Below are positions 38,170 through 47,819 of a DNA stretch of 64,000 nt, in pieces. The notes under the pieces were generated by a model. The model saw only the letters and a program-made list of their open reading frames with translations. It was not told where the DNA came from and did not search any database. The translations under genes were made by a program, and so were the position numbers. Every line of letters begins with the position of its first letter. Within the stretch, counting starts at the first letter, position 1. The stretch comes from Streptomyces sp. NL15-2K (GTDB taxonomy: Bacteria; Actinomycetota; Actinomycetes; Streptomycetales; Streptomycetaceae): positions 9,175,001-9,239,000 of the forward strand of contig NZ_CP130630.1 of the NCBI RefSeq assembly GCF_030551255.1, read 5' to 3'.

Positions 38170-39069
38170 ATGGACTTCCTTCGCCCCGCCAGCTGGGAGG
38201 AGGCGCTCGCCGCGAAAGCCGAGCACCCCACCGCTGTGCCGATCGCGGGCGGCACCGATGTGATGGTCGAGATCAACTTCGACCACCGCCGGCCCGAGTA
38301 CCTCCTCGACCTCACCCGCGTCGGCGACCTCTACGAGTGGGAGGCCGCCGAGGCGAGCGTGCGGCTCGGTGCCTCCGTCCCGTACACGAAGATCATGGAG
38401 AACCTGCGCGGCGAGCTGCCGGGTCTCGCCCTCGCCTCGCACACGGTCGCCTCCCCGCAGATCCGCAACCGCGGCGGCGTCGGCGGCAACCTCGGCACCG
38501 CCTCCCCGGCCGGCGACGCCCATCCCGCTCTCCTCGCCGCGGGCGCCGAGGTCGAGGTGGAGTCGGTGCGTGGGTCGCGCCGGATCCCGATCGACGCGTT
38601 CTACACCGGCGTGAAGCGCAATGCGCTCGCCGCCGACGAGCTCATCCGGGCCGTGCACATCGACAAGGCCGACGGGCCGCAGCAGTTCTCGAAGGTCGGT
38701 ACGCGCAACGCCATGGTCATCGCCGTGTGCGCGTTCGGGCTCGCGTTGCATCCGCGCAGCCGTACGGTCCGCACGGGGATCGGCTCCGCCGCGCCCACCC
38801 CCGTGCGCGCCAAGACCGCGGAGGAGTTCCTGAACGCCGCACTCGACGAGGGCGGTTTCTGGGACAACGGGAAGATCATCACCCCGTCGGTCGCCAAGCG
38901 GTTCGCGGACCTGTGCGCCGCCGCCTGCAACCCGATCGACGACGTCCGGGGCACGGCGAGCTACCGCCGGCACGCGGTCGGCGTCATGGCCCGCCGGACG
39001 CTGACCTGGACCTGGGAGTCGTACCGCGGCACCGACGGCCGGACACACCAGCAGGGGAGCGCCGCCTGA
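38170..39069 (+). CDS. Xanthine dehydrogenase FAD-binding subunit
   Basis: A 299-residue member of the molybdopterin dehydrogenase FAD-binding family. The FAD loops AGGTDVMVEIN and GVGGNLGTASPAGDAHPALLA are intact, and the C-terminal CO dehydrogenase flavoprotein domain follows. It passes electrons from the Fe-S subunit to NAD. First gene of an operon FAD-FeS-Mo-permease-XdhC. The ATG at 38170 is chosen for AAGAGAG upstream and because the fold begins at MDFLRPASWEEAL. The stop overlaps the next ATG by one base. Equivalent to PucC of Bacillus or XdhB of E. coli. Confidence 0.92.
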   Translation: MDFLRPASWEEALAAKAEHPTAVPIAGGTDVMVEINFDHRRPEYLLDLTRVGDLYEWEAAEASVRLGASVPYTKIMENLRGELPGLALASHTVASPQIRNRGGVGGNLGTASPAGDAHPALLAAGAEVEVESVRGSRRIPIDAFYTGVKRNALAADELIRAVHIDKADGPQQFSKVGTRNAMVIAVCAFGLALHPRSRTVRTGIGSAAPTPVRAKTAEEFLNAALDEGGFWDNGKIITPSVAKRFADLCAAACNPIDDVRGTASYRRHAVGVMARRTLTWTWESYRGTDGRTHQQGSAA

Positions 39070-39641
39070 TGCGCGTCAATTTCACGGTCAACGGTCGTCC
39101 GCAGGAAGCCGACGACGTGTGGGAGGGCGAGTCCCTGCTGTACGTGCTGCGGGAGCGGCTCGGGCTGCCGGGTTCCAAGAACGCCTGCGAGCAGGGCGAG
39201 TGCGGGTCGTGCACGGTCCGGCTGGACGGCGTGCCGGTGTGTTCGTGTCTGGTCGCGGCGGGCCAGGTGGAAGGCCGAGAGGTCGTCACGGTGGAGGGGC
39301 TCGCGGAACACGCCCAGCACCGCTCCTGCGGGACCGGCTCTCGCGGTACGTCCCTGGACGCGGCGAAGCGGTGGGAGGCCAAGCCTCAGGACTCCCATAC
39401 GGGCGAAGGCACCGAACTGGCCCCCATCCAGCAGGCGTTCATCGACGCCGGCGCCGTCCAGTGCGGCTTCTGCACCCCGGGTCTGCTCGTCGCCGCCGAC
39501 GAGATGCTGGAGCGCAACCCGAACCCGACCGACGCGGACATCCGCGAGGCGCTGTCGGGCAACCTGTGCCGCTGCACCGGCTACGAGAAGATCATGGACG
39601 CGGTCCGCCTGGCGGCCGCCCGGCAGTCAGAGGCGGTCTGA
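39069..39641 (+). CDS. Xanthine dehydrogenase iron-sulfur subunit
   Basis: A 190-residue subunit with two [2Fe-2S] clusters. The plant-ferredoxin cluster is bound by CEQGECGSC plus a downstream Cys (VCSCL). The second cluster uses CGFCTPG and NLCRCTGYEKI. A loop of about 35 residues between the two domains (SCGTGSRGTSLDAAKRWEAK and on) is longer than in many homologues. One-base overlap with the FAD gene and 2 bp before the Mo subunit gene. Equivalent to PucE or XdhC of other nomenclatures. Confidence 0.93.
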   Translation: MRVNFTVNGRPQEADDVWEGESLLYVLRERLGLPGSKNACEQGECGSCTVRLDGVPVCSCLVAAGQVEGREVVTVEGLAEHAQHRSCGTGSRGTSLDAAKRWEAKPQDSHTGEGTELAPIQQAFIDAGAVQCGFCTPGLLVAADEMLERNPNPTDADIREALSGNLCRCTGYEKIMDAVRLAAARQSEAV

Positions 39642-39643
39642 AC

Positions 39644-42040
39644 ATGCCCACCAACGGCGCCCCCATCGGCACTCCCACGAAGCTCACCCAGGGTTCCCGG
39701 ACCAAGGGCGGCATCGGCGAGTCCACGCTCCGCCCGGACGGCACCCTCAAGGTCACCGGCGAGTTCGCGTACTCGTCCGACATGTGGCACGAGGACATGC
39801 TCTGGGGACAGATCCTGCGCTCCACGGTCGCGCACGCCGAGATCGTGTCCATCGACACGAGCGAGGCGCTCGCCCTGCCGGGCGTGTACGCCGTCCTGAC
39901 GTACGACGATCTGCCGACCGAGGTGAAGAACTACGGCCTGGAGATCCAGGACACCCCGGTCCTCGCCCACGGCAAGGTCCGTCACCACGGCGAGCCGGTC
40001 GCCGCCGTCGCCGCCGACCACCCGGAGACCGCGCGCCGCGCCGCCGCGAAGATCAAGGTCGAGTACAGGGAACTTCCCGTCATCACCGACGAGGCCTCCG
40101 CGACCGCGCCGGACGCGATCCTCGTCCACGAGAACCGCGACGACCACCACCTCGGCCACGTCCCGCACCCGAACATCGTCCACCGCCAGCCGATCATCCG
40201 CGGTGACGTGTCCGCCGCCCGGGAGCGCGCCGACGTCATCGTCGAGGGCGAGTACACCTTCGGCATGCAGGACCAGGCCTTCCTCGGCCCCGAGTCGGGC
40301 CTCGCGGTGCCGGACGAGGACGGCGGCGTCCACCTCTACATCGCCACCCAGTGGCTCCACTCCGACCTGCGCCAGATCGCACCCGTCCTCGGCCTGCCCG
40401 AGAGCAAGGTGCGGATGACGCTGTCCGGCGTCGGCGGCGCGTTCGGCGGGCGCGAGGACCTGTCGATGCAGATCCACGCATGTCTGCTGGCGCTGCGCAC
40501 GGGCAAGCCCGTCAAGATCGTCTACAACCGGTTCGAGTCCTTCTTCGGGCACGTCCACCGCCACCCGGCCAAGCTGTACTACGAGCACGGGGCGACGCGC
40601 GAGGGGAAGCTGACCCACGTCAAGTGCCGGATCGTCCTCGACGGCGGCGCGTACGCCTCCACCTCCCCGGCGGTCGTCGGCAACGCGGCCTCGCTGGGCA
40701 TCGGCCCGTACGTCGTCGACGACGTCGAGATCGAGGCCCTCGCCCTCTACACCAACAACCCGCCCTGCGGCGCCATGCGCGGCTTCGGCGCGGTCCAGGC
40801 GTGCTTCGCGTACGAGGCGCAGATGGACAAGGTGGCCGAGCGACTGGGCATGGATCCGGTGGAGTTCCGGCAGCGCAACGCCATGGAGCAGGGCACGCTC
40901 ATGCCGACCGGGCAGCCGGTCGACTCCCCGGCACCGGTCGCCGAACTCCTGCGCCGCGTCAAGGCGATGCCCATGCCGCCGGAGCGCCAGTGGGAGAGCA
41001 GCGAGGGCGCGGACGTACGGCAGCTGCCCGGCGGTCTGTCCAACACCACGCACGGCGAAGGCGTCGTCCGGGGCGTGGGCTACGCGGTCGGCATCAAGAA
41101 CGTCGGCTTCTCCGAGGGCTTCGACGACTACTCCACCGCCAAGGTGCGCATGGAGGTCGTGGGCGGCGAGCCCGTCGCGACCGTGCACACGGCCATGGCG
41201 GAGGTCGGCCAGGGCGGGGTCACCGTCCACGCGCAGATCGCCCGCACCGAGCTGGGCGTCGCGCGGGTGACCATCCATCCGGCGGACACGCGGGTGGGCA
41301 GCGCCGGTTCGACGTCCGCGTCGCGGCAGACGTACGTCACCGGTGGCGCCGTCAAGAACTCCTGCGAGCTCGTGCGCGAGAAGGTCCTTCAGATCGGCCG
41401 CCGCAAGTTCGGCTCCTACCACCCTGCTTGGGCCACCGCCGAACTCCTCCTGGAGGGCGGCAAGGTCGTCACCGACGGCGGCGAAGTGCTCGCCGACCTG
41501 GTGGACGTGCTCGAAGACGAGGCCGTCGAGGTCGAGGCGGAGTGGCGGCACCGGCCGACCGAGGCCTTCGACCTGCGCACCGGCCAGGGCAACGGCCATG
41601 TGCAGTACTCCTTCGCCGCCCACCGTGCCGTCGTCGAGGTCGACACCGAGCTCGGCCTGGTCAAGGTCATCGAACTGGCCTGTGCGCAGGACGTCGGCAA
41701 GGCGCTCAACCCGCTGTCCGTGCTCGGCCAGATCCAGGGCGGTACGACCCAGGGGCTGGGCGTGGCGGTCATGGAGGAGATCGTCGTCGACCCGAAGACC
41801 GCGAAGGTACGGAACCCCTCCTTCACGGACTACCTGATCCCCACGATCCTCGACACGCCGACCATTCCCGTCGACGTGCTCGAACTCGCCGACGACCAGG
41901 CCCCGTACGGGCTGCGCGGCGTCGGTGAGGCCCCCACCCTGTCGTCGACCCCGGCCGTCCTCGCGGCGATCCGGAACGCGACGGGGCTGGAGCTGAACAG
42001 GACGCCGGTACGTCCCGAACACCTGACGGGAACCGCGTAA
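39644..42040 (+). CDS. pucD: Xanthine dehydrogenase molybdopterin-binding subunit
   Basis: A 798-residue catalytic subunit that oxidises hypoxanthine and xanthine to uric acid at a molybdenum centre. It has the N-terminal a/b hammerhead domain (TLKVTGEFAYSSDMW) and Mo-cofactor motifs GVGGAFGGRED, NPPCGAMRGFGAVQ, TAMAEVGQGG and GSAGSTSASRQTYVTGGA. The catalytic Glu is in LRGVGEAPTLSS near the C-terminus. Matches the PucD type of actinobacterial and Bacillus enzymes. Cytoplasmic; no signal. ATG 39644 directly follows the FeS gene stop. Confidence 0.93.
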   Translation: MPTNGAPIGTPTKLTQGSRTKGGIGESTLRPDGTLKVTGEFAYSSDMWHEDMLWGQILRSTVAHAEIVSIDTSEALALPGVYAVLTYDDLPTEVKNYGLEIQDTPVLAHGKVRHHGEPVAAVAADHPETARRAAAKIKVEYRELPVITDEASATAPDAILVHENRDDHHLGHVPHPNIVHRQPIIRGDVSAARERADVIVEGEYTFGMQDQAFLGPESGLAVPDEDGGVHLYIATQWLHSDLRQIAPVLGLPESKVRMTLSGVGGAFGGREDLSMQIHACLLALRTGKPVKIVYNRFESFFGHVHRHPAKLYYEHGATREGKLTHVKCRIVLDGGAYASTSPAVVGNAASLGIGPYVVDDVEIEALALYTNNPPCGAMRGFGAVQACFAYEAQMDKVAERLGMDPVEFRQRNAMEQGTLMPTGQPVDSPAPVAELLRRVKAMPMPPERQWESSEGADVRQLPGGLSNTTHGEGVVRGVGYAVGIKNVGFSEGFDDYSTAKVRMEVVGGEPVATVHTAMAEVGQGGVTVHAQIARTELGVARVTIHPADTRVGSAGSTSASRQTYVTGGAVKNSCELVREKVLQIGRRKFGSYHPAWATAELLLEGGKVVTDGGEVLADLVDVLEDEAVEVEAEWRHRPTEAFDLRTGQGNGHVQYSFAAHRAVVEVDTELGLVKVIELACAQDVGKALNPLSVLGQIQGGTTQGLGVAVMEEIVVDPKTAKVRNPSFTDYLIPTILDTPTIPVDVLELADDQAPYGLRGVGEAPTLSSTPAVLAAIRNATGLELNRTPVRPEHLTGTA

Positions 42041-42162
42041 CGCCGGCCGCAACCGCAGCACCCCGTTCGTCTCGGGCCGTCCCCCGGGTCGTGCACATCC
42101 CAAACCCCGCGATCGCCGAAGGCGACCCGCGGGTGCCCCTGTGAACCTTGGGAGACGGCACC

Positions 42163-43620
42163 ATGACCCAGCAGTCACTGGAGCCCAGGACCACAGCCGA
42201 AGACGCGGGCGAAGGCACCCGCGTCCCGGCCGGCAGGTCCTGGCTCGACCGGTACTTTCACATATCCCACCGGGGATCCACGGTCGCGCGCGAAGTGCGC
42301 GGCGGCGTCACCACCTTCATGGCGATGGCGTACATCCTCCTGCTCAACCCGCTGATCCTGTCCGGCAAGGACGCCGCGGGGAACACGCTCGGCCAGCAGG
42401 CGCTGATCACCGCGACCGCGTTCGCGGCGGCCCTCACCACCCTGCTGATGGGCTTCGTCGGCAAGGTGCCCCTCGCGCTCGCCGCCGGCCTCTCCGTCTC
42501 CGGAGTCCTCGCCTCCCAGGTCGCCCCCCAGATGACCTGGCCGCAGGCCATGGGCATGTGCGTGATGTACGGCGTGGTCATCATGCTGCTCGTCGTCACC
42601 GGCCTGCGCGAGATGATCATGAACGCGATCCCGCTCGCGCTCAAGCACGCCATCACCATGGGCATCGGCCTGTTCATCGCCCTGATCGGCTTCTACAAGG
42701 CCGGGTTCGTGCACCAGGGCGAGGCGACCCCGGTCAGCCTCGGCCCCACCGGTGAACTCGCCGGCTGGCCGGTGCTGCTGTTCGCCGTCACGCTCCTCGC
42801 GATCTTCATGCTCCAGGCGCGCCGCGTCCCCGGCGCGATCCTGATCGGCATCGTCGGCGGCACCGTACTCGCCGTGCTCCTCAACGCAGTGGACGTCATC
42901 GACCCGAAGCAGTGGGCGAGCGGGGCTCCCGAACTGCACGGCGGCGCGGTCTCGATGCCCGACTTCTCGATCTTCGGCGACGTCGAGTTCGGCGGCTGGG
43001 GCGAGGTCGGCGCGATGACGGTCGGCATGATCGTGTTCACGCTCGTGCTGGCCGGCTTCTTCGACGCGATGGCCACCATCATCGGCGTCGGCACGGAGGC
43101 CGGGCTGGCCGACGAGCGGGGCCGGATGCCGGGCCTGTCCAAGGCGCTGTTCATCGACGGCGCGGGCGGCGCGATCGGCGGCGTGTCGGGTGCGTCGGGC
43201 CAGACCGTGTTCGTCGAGTCGGCGACCGGCGTCGGCGAAGGCGCCCGTACGGGACTGTCGTCCGTCGTCACCGGCCTGTTCTTCGCGGCGTGCCTGTTCT
43301 TCACCCCGCTGACGGCGATCGTGCCCGGCGAGGTCGCGGCCGCCGCCCTGGTGGTGATCGGCGCCATGATGATGACGAACGCCCGGCATGTGGACTGGGG
43401 CGACCGGGCCACCGCGATCCCGGTCTTCCTGACCGTAGTGATCATGCCGTTCACGTACTCCATCACCGCGGGCGTCGGGGCCGGGGTGATCTCGTACGTG
43501 GCCGTCAAGCTCGCCCAGGGCAAGGCACGGGAGATCGGCGCGTTCATGTGGGGACTGACAGCGATCTTCCTGGTTTACTTCGCCCTCAACCCGATCGAGA
43601 GCTGGCTGGGCGTGCGCTAG
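42163..43620 (+). CDS. Purine permease, NCS2 AzgA-like
   Basis: A 485-residue membrane protein with about twelve hydrophobic segments. AzgA-type signatures include GVTTFMAMAYILLLNPLILS near the N-terminus, AGLSVSGVLAS, GFFDAMATIIGVG and GGVSGASGQTVFVESATGVG. AzgA members import hypoxanthine, adenine or guanine by proton symport, which suits supply of substrate to the xanthine dehydrogenase encoded just upstream (122 bp gap). The ATG at 42163 is preceded by GGGAGACGG; a start 15 bp earlier is possible but without a better site. Confidence 0.9.
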   Translation: MTQQSLEPRTTAEDAGEGTRVPAGRSWLDRYFHISHRGSTVAREVRGGVTTFMAMAYILLLNPLILSGKDAAGNTLGQQALITATAFAAALTTLLMGFVGKVPLALAAGLSVSGVLASQVAPQMTWPQAMGMCVMYGVVIMLLVVTGLREMIMNAIPLALKHAITMGIGLFIALIGFYKAGFVHQGEATPVSLGPTGELAGWPVLLFAVTLLAIFMLQARRVPGAILIGIVGGTVLAVLLNAVDVIDPKQWASGAPELHGGAVSMPDFSIFGDVEFGGWGEVGAMTVGMIVFTLVLAGFFDAMATIIGVGTEAGLADERGRMPGLSKALFIDGAGGAIGGVSGASGQTVFVESATGVGEGARTGLSSVVTGLFFAACLFFTPLTAIVPGEVAAAALVVIGAMMMTNARHVDWGDRATAIPVFLTVVIMPFTYSITAGVGAGVISYVAVKLAQGKAREIGAFMWGLTAIFLVYFALNPIESWLGVR

Positions 43621-43670
43621 CCGCGCCCCGACCGCACTCCACGCAACCGCAGTCAAGGAGACCGAGACAG

Positions 43671-44822
43671 ATGCTGGACATCGCCGAAGAGCTGCACCGG
43701 TGGGTCGAGCAGGGGCGCGACTTCGCCGTGGCCACCGTGGTGGCCGTCGGCGGCAGCGCGCCCCGAGAGCCCGGCGCGGCCCTCGCGGTCGACGCCGACG
43801 GCACGGCGATCGGCTCGGTCTCCGGCGGCTGCGTGGAGGGCGCGGTCTACGAGCTGTGCCAACAGGCGCTTCAGGACGGGGAGTCGGTCCTGGAACGCTT
43901 CGGCTACAGCGACGAGGACGCCTTCGCCGTGGGCCTGACCTGCGGCGGCGTCATCGACATCCTCGTCACGCCGGTGCGGGCGGGCGATCCCGTCCGTACG
44001 GTGGTCGCCGCCGCGCTCACCGCCGCCGCGCGCGGGGAGACGGCGGCGGTGGCGCGGATCGTGTCCGGTCCGGCGGAGCTCGTGGGCCGCGCGATGCTGA
44101 TCCGCCCCGACGGCTCCCACGACGGCGGCTTCGGCGCCCACCCGGAACTGGACCGTACGGTCGCCGCGGAGGGCGGCGCCTTCCTGGACGCCGGGCGCAC
44201 CGGCACCCTGGAGATCGGAGAGCGGGGCTCTCGCTGTGGAGCACCGCTGACGCTGCTCGTCGAGTCCTCCGTTCCGCCGCCCCGGATGATCGTCTTCGGC
44301 GCGATCGACTTCGCCTCGGCGCTGGTGCGGATCGGCAAGTTCCTGAACTACCGCGTGACGGTGTGCGACGCGCGCCCGGTGTTCGCCACGCGGGCCCGCT
44401 TCCCTCAGGCCGACGAGATAGTCGTCGAGTGGCCGCACGAGTACTTGGAGCGCACGGAGGTCGACACCCGTACGGTGCTGTGCGTCCTCACCCACGATGC
44501 CAAGTTCGACGTACCCCTGCTGAAGCTCGCCCTGCGGCTGCCGGTGGCGTACGTCGGCGCGATGGGCTCCCGGCGCACCCACCTCGACCGGAACGAGCGG
44601 CTGCGCGAAGTCGGCGTGAGCGAGCTGGAGTTGGCGCGGCTCAAGTCCCCGATCGGGCTGGACCTCGGGGCCCGTACGCCGGAGGAGACCGCCCTGTCGA
44701 TCGCCGCCGAGATCGTCGCCGACCGGCGTGGCGGCAGCGGGGTTTCACTGACCGGCGCCCACACGCCGATCCATCACGACGTGCCGTCCCAGCCGCCGGG
44801 GCGGATCGGGTCGGTGGCCTGA
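43671..44822 (+). CDS. XdhC/CoxI-family molybdenum cofactor maturation protein
   Basis: A 383-residue accessory protein that binds and sulfurates Mo cofactor before insertion into xanthine dehydrogenase. XdhC_CoxI motif VVAVGGSAPREPGAALAV with SVSGGCVEGAVY (about 22-62), and an XdhC_C Rossmann domain (about 205-345; IVFGAIDFASALVRIGKFL, PVAYVGAMGSRRTHLDR, PIGLDLGARTPEETALSIAA). In the Rossmann entry the usual GxGxxG is GAIDFA, a change also seen in some relatives. AAGGAG lies 12 nt before the ATG at 43671. Its 3' end overlaps the convergent LanC-like gene by 49 bp. Confidence 0.9.
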   Translation: MLDIAEELHRWVEQGRDFAVATVVAVGGSAPREPGAALAVDADGTAIGSVSGGCVEGAVYELCQQALQDGESVLERFGYSDEDAFAVGLTCGGVIDILVTPVRAGDPVRTVVAAALTAAARGETAAVARIVSGPAELVGRAMLIRPDGSHDGGFGAHPELDRTVAAEGGAFLDAGRTGTLEIGERGSRCGAPLTLLVESSVPPPRMIVFGAIDFASALVRIGKFLNYRVTVCDARPVFATRARFPQADEIVVEWPHEYLERTEVDTRTVLCVLTHDAKFDVPLLKLALRLPVAYVGAMGSRRTHLDRNERLREVGVSELELARLKSPIGLDLGARTPEETALSIAAEIVADRRGGSGVSLTGAHTPIHHDVPSQPPGRIGSVA

Positions 44823-46087
44823 ACGGCGTTCCGCCGTACTGGCGGCTGGTCCGGCCACGCGAACGCGTAGTCCGGCGCGCCGCCCCTGTTCAGCCGGACG
44901 AAGCGCAGGAGTTCGCGCGCGATGCCCGCGTTGCCCATCGCCCACCCGCTGCAGGGTTCGAGGTCGCTCGGGGTGACCCGGTGCTCGACGTTCGACCAGC
45001 GCGCGCCCTCGGCGTCCCGGATCGCGCGGTCGGCGAGGTCCGCGACGAGGATCCGGGCGAAGTCGTGGCCGTCGTCCTGCTCGGCCATCCGGTCGCAGGC
45101 CAGAGCCAGGACGCCCGCAGTGCCGCAGCAGCGGCCGTTGTTGTCCCAGAAGCCGGGGCGGAGCCGGTGGGGCAGGCCCGAGTGGGTCACGGTGTGCCAG
45201 CAGCGGTCGGCGAGGGCTGACCAGGTGGGGTCGGCGAGCAGGTCCCTCAGCAGGCGGAAGACCTGGGCGTCGCCGGCCGGGCCGTGGCACCAGCCGTAGC
45301 TGTACCGCTCGATGCGGTCGGGGAGGTGCGGCGGGTCGGAGTGCGGGACCAGGAAACCGGTGGGACCGGCCTCGTCGCGGGACACGACGTCCGCGGCGGC
45401 GGCCCGGGCGAGCTCGACGAGGTCCGTGCGGCCGGTCGCCGTGCCGACGGAGGCAAGGGCGCACACGACACCGAGCGTGCCGTGCGAGATGTGGTGCATG
45501 CGCGCGACCCTGCCGGTGCGGCCCTCCCACTGGACGCCCGCCTCAGTCGGCTCGGCCGTGCGCAGATAGGGCTCCAGCGCGAGTACGGCCAGATCCGTGT
45601 CGCCGAGCGTCAGGGCGCCGAGGCCGATGCCGGCGTTGCCGCCCATCAGTTCGAACAGCTCGCCCCAGCGGGTGCCGTCGAAGCCCGACCGCACGGTCTC
45701 CAGCGCACGGTGCGCCGCGGCATCGGCGGCGGGGTCGCCGAGTTCGGCGTGGACGGTCCGCAGGACGAGCGCCATGCCGGTGAGGCCGAAGTACAACGAA
45801 GGGTCGTCCCAGTCGTCGACGGCGGCCGCCACGCCGCGAGCCGCGCGCAGGGCCGCGTCGGCATAGGCGTCGTCACCGAAGTGCCGCCACGCCTCCAGGA
45901 GTACGGGTACGACCCCGGCGGTGCCGTTGTAGAACATCGGGTTGAGCTCGGTGTCGGAGGGCCGGGTGCTCCAGGTGAGTCCACCGCCGCCCGTGTCCCG
46001 CGCGACCCCGACCAGCCAGCGCAACGCGTCCGCCGCCAGCGCCTCGACCTCGTCCACCGCCACAACTGCCGCGCCCGCAATGGTCAT
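44774..46087 (-). CDS. LanC-like lanthionine cyclase family protein
   Basis: A 437-residue alpha/alpha barrel protein. The double-helix repeats carry the family GxxG-type loops (FYNGTAGVVPVLLEA, LYFGLTGMALVL, ELMGGNAGIGLGALTL, HISHGTLGVVCALAS, GWCHGPAGDAQVF, NNGRCCGTAGVLALA, WAMGNAGIARELL). The zinc ligands of LanC are plausible in GWCHG and RCCGTAG. No LanB, LanM, kinase domain or precursor peptide is nearby, so this is an orphan LanC-like protein. Relatives add glutathione-like thiols or have unknown roles. It lies 13 bp behind a SRPBCC gene on the same strand. Confidence 0.85.
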   Translation of the reverse strand: MTIAGAAVVAVDEVEALAADALRWLVGVARDTGGGGLTWSTRPSDTELNPMFYNGTAGVVPVLLEAWRHFGDDAYADAALRAARGVAAAVDDWDDPSLYFGLTGMALVLRTVHAELGDPAADAAAHRALETVRSGFDGTRWGELFELMGGNAGIGLGALTLGDTDLAVLALEPYLRTAEPTEAGVQWEGRTGRVARMHHISHGTLGVVCALASVGTATGRTDLVELARAAAADVVSRDEAGPTGFLVPHSDPPHLPDRIERYSYGWCHGPAGDAQVFRLLRDLLADPTWSALADRCWHTVTHSGLPHRLRPGFWDNNGRCCGTAGVLALACDRMAEQDDGHDFARILVADLADRAIRDAEGARWSNVEHRVTPSDLEPCSGWAMGNAGIARELLRFVRLNRGGAPDYAFAWPDQPPVRRNAVQATDPIRPGGWDGTS

Positions 46088-46100
46088 ACGGCCTACTCTG

Positions 46101-46541
46101 TCACTCCCGCCGCAGCAGACGGTTCACCGCCCGCCCGAACGTGTAGCGCGCCGCAGCCCTCAGCAGGGGGTCGAAAAGGCCGGGAAGCGGCCGGACCCGC
46201 AGCTCCTCGCGCCAGATCACCCGGCTGCGGCCGCCGGGACCCGGCCGCACCTCGATCTCCGCCCACCCCAGGACGACCCTGCCCCGCTTCTCCAGGCGGC
46301 ACAGGCCGGGCAGGCCGTCCGCGGGCGGGCGCCAGAGCGTCACCTCCATCGGGTCGGCGAAGCCGAGCGGGCCGAGCCCCGAACGGGCCACGAAACGCGT
46401 GCCCTCGCCCGTCGGCGGGGGCGTGACCACGGTGACGCGGGTCAGCGGGACGGCATCGCCGTGCCGGGGCCACTGCGTGAGGCGACGCCACGCCTCGTCG
46501 AGGGGGAGCGGTGCCGTGCGTTCGAGCAGGAAGGTGACCAC
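46101..46541 (-). CDS. SRPBCC (polyketide cyclase/START-like) family protein
   Basis: A 146-residue small hydrophobic-cavity protein. It has the family start VTFLLERTAPLPLDEAWRRL, a mid segment DPMEVTLWRPPADG, EIEVRPGPGGRSRVIWREEL, and an amphipathic C-terminal helix (LLRAAARYTFGRAVNRLLRR). The ligand is unknown. GTG 46541 is chosen since the fold starts there; no strong ribosome site. Same operon as the LanC-like gene; divergent from the SDR gene at 46698. Confidence 0.8.
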   Translation of the reverse strand: MVTFLLERTAPLPLDEAWRRLTQWPRHGDAVPLTRVTVVTPPPTGEGTRFVARSGLGPLGFADPMEVTLWRPPADGLPGLCRLEKRGRVVLGWAEIEVRPGPGGRSRVIWREELRVRPLPGLFDPLLRAAARYTFGRAVNRLLRRE

Positions 46542-46613
46542 GGGACGATCGTAAGGGGACTCCGGGCCGCTGAGCTGTGCGTTCGTATACCGCAGGCATC
46601 TGCACGGACCTGA

Positions 46614-46625
46614 CCGAACGTTCGG
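46614..46625. promoter_or_regulatory. 12-bp perfect palindrome in the divergent promoter region
   Basis: CCGAACGTTCGG lies between the SRPBCC and SDR gene starts (46542-46697). The position suits an operator for either gene. No regulator is identified. Confidence 0.35.
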
Positions 46626-46697
46626 GCGACGCATGTCCCACCGCCGCCGGGTTACTCGCGCCCACACCACAGTGAAGCCGAGAGGGAGGAGAGCCCC

Positions 46698-47660
<963 letters not shown>

Positions 47661-47736
47661 GACGGGCCCGGAACCGCCGCAGAGCAGTGACCTGAGTACT
47701 ACCTAATGTGAAAAGTCCGTCTATTTCGTCCCGAGC

Positions 47737-47757
47737 TGTCTCCAATTGTTTGAGACA
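47737..47757. promoter_or_regulatory. Inverted repeat upstream of the glycan operon
   Basis: TGTCTC (47737-47742) and GAGACA (47752-47757) flank the A/T-rich core CAATTGTTT, about 63 bp before the carbamoyltransferase start. This is an unusually A/T-rich patch in the genome and a plausible promoter or operator. Confidence 0.35.
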
Positions 47758-47819
47758 ACTGCGGTGCGGCACTCGGAGGCTCGAACTCCCCACACGTCGC
47801 ACGGGACGGAGCTGACCCC

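Noticed and set aside
44774..46541. A lanthipeptide biosynthetic cluster
   Set aside because: Only the LanC-like protein is present; no dehydratase, precursor peptide, protease or exporter lies nearby in the window.
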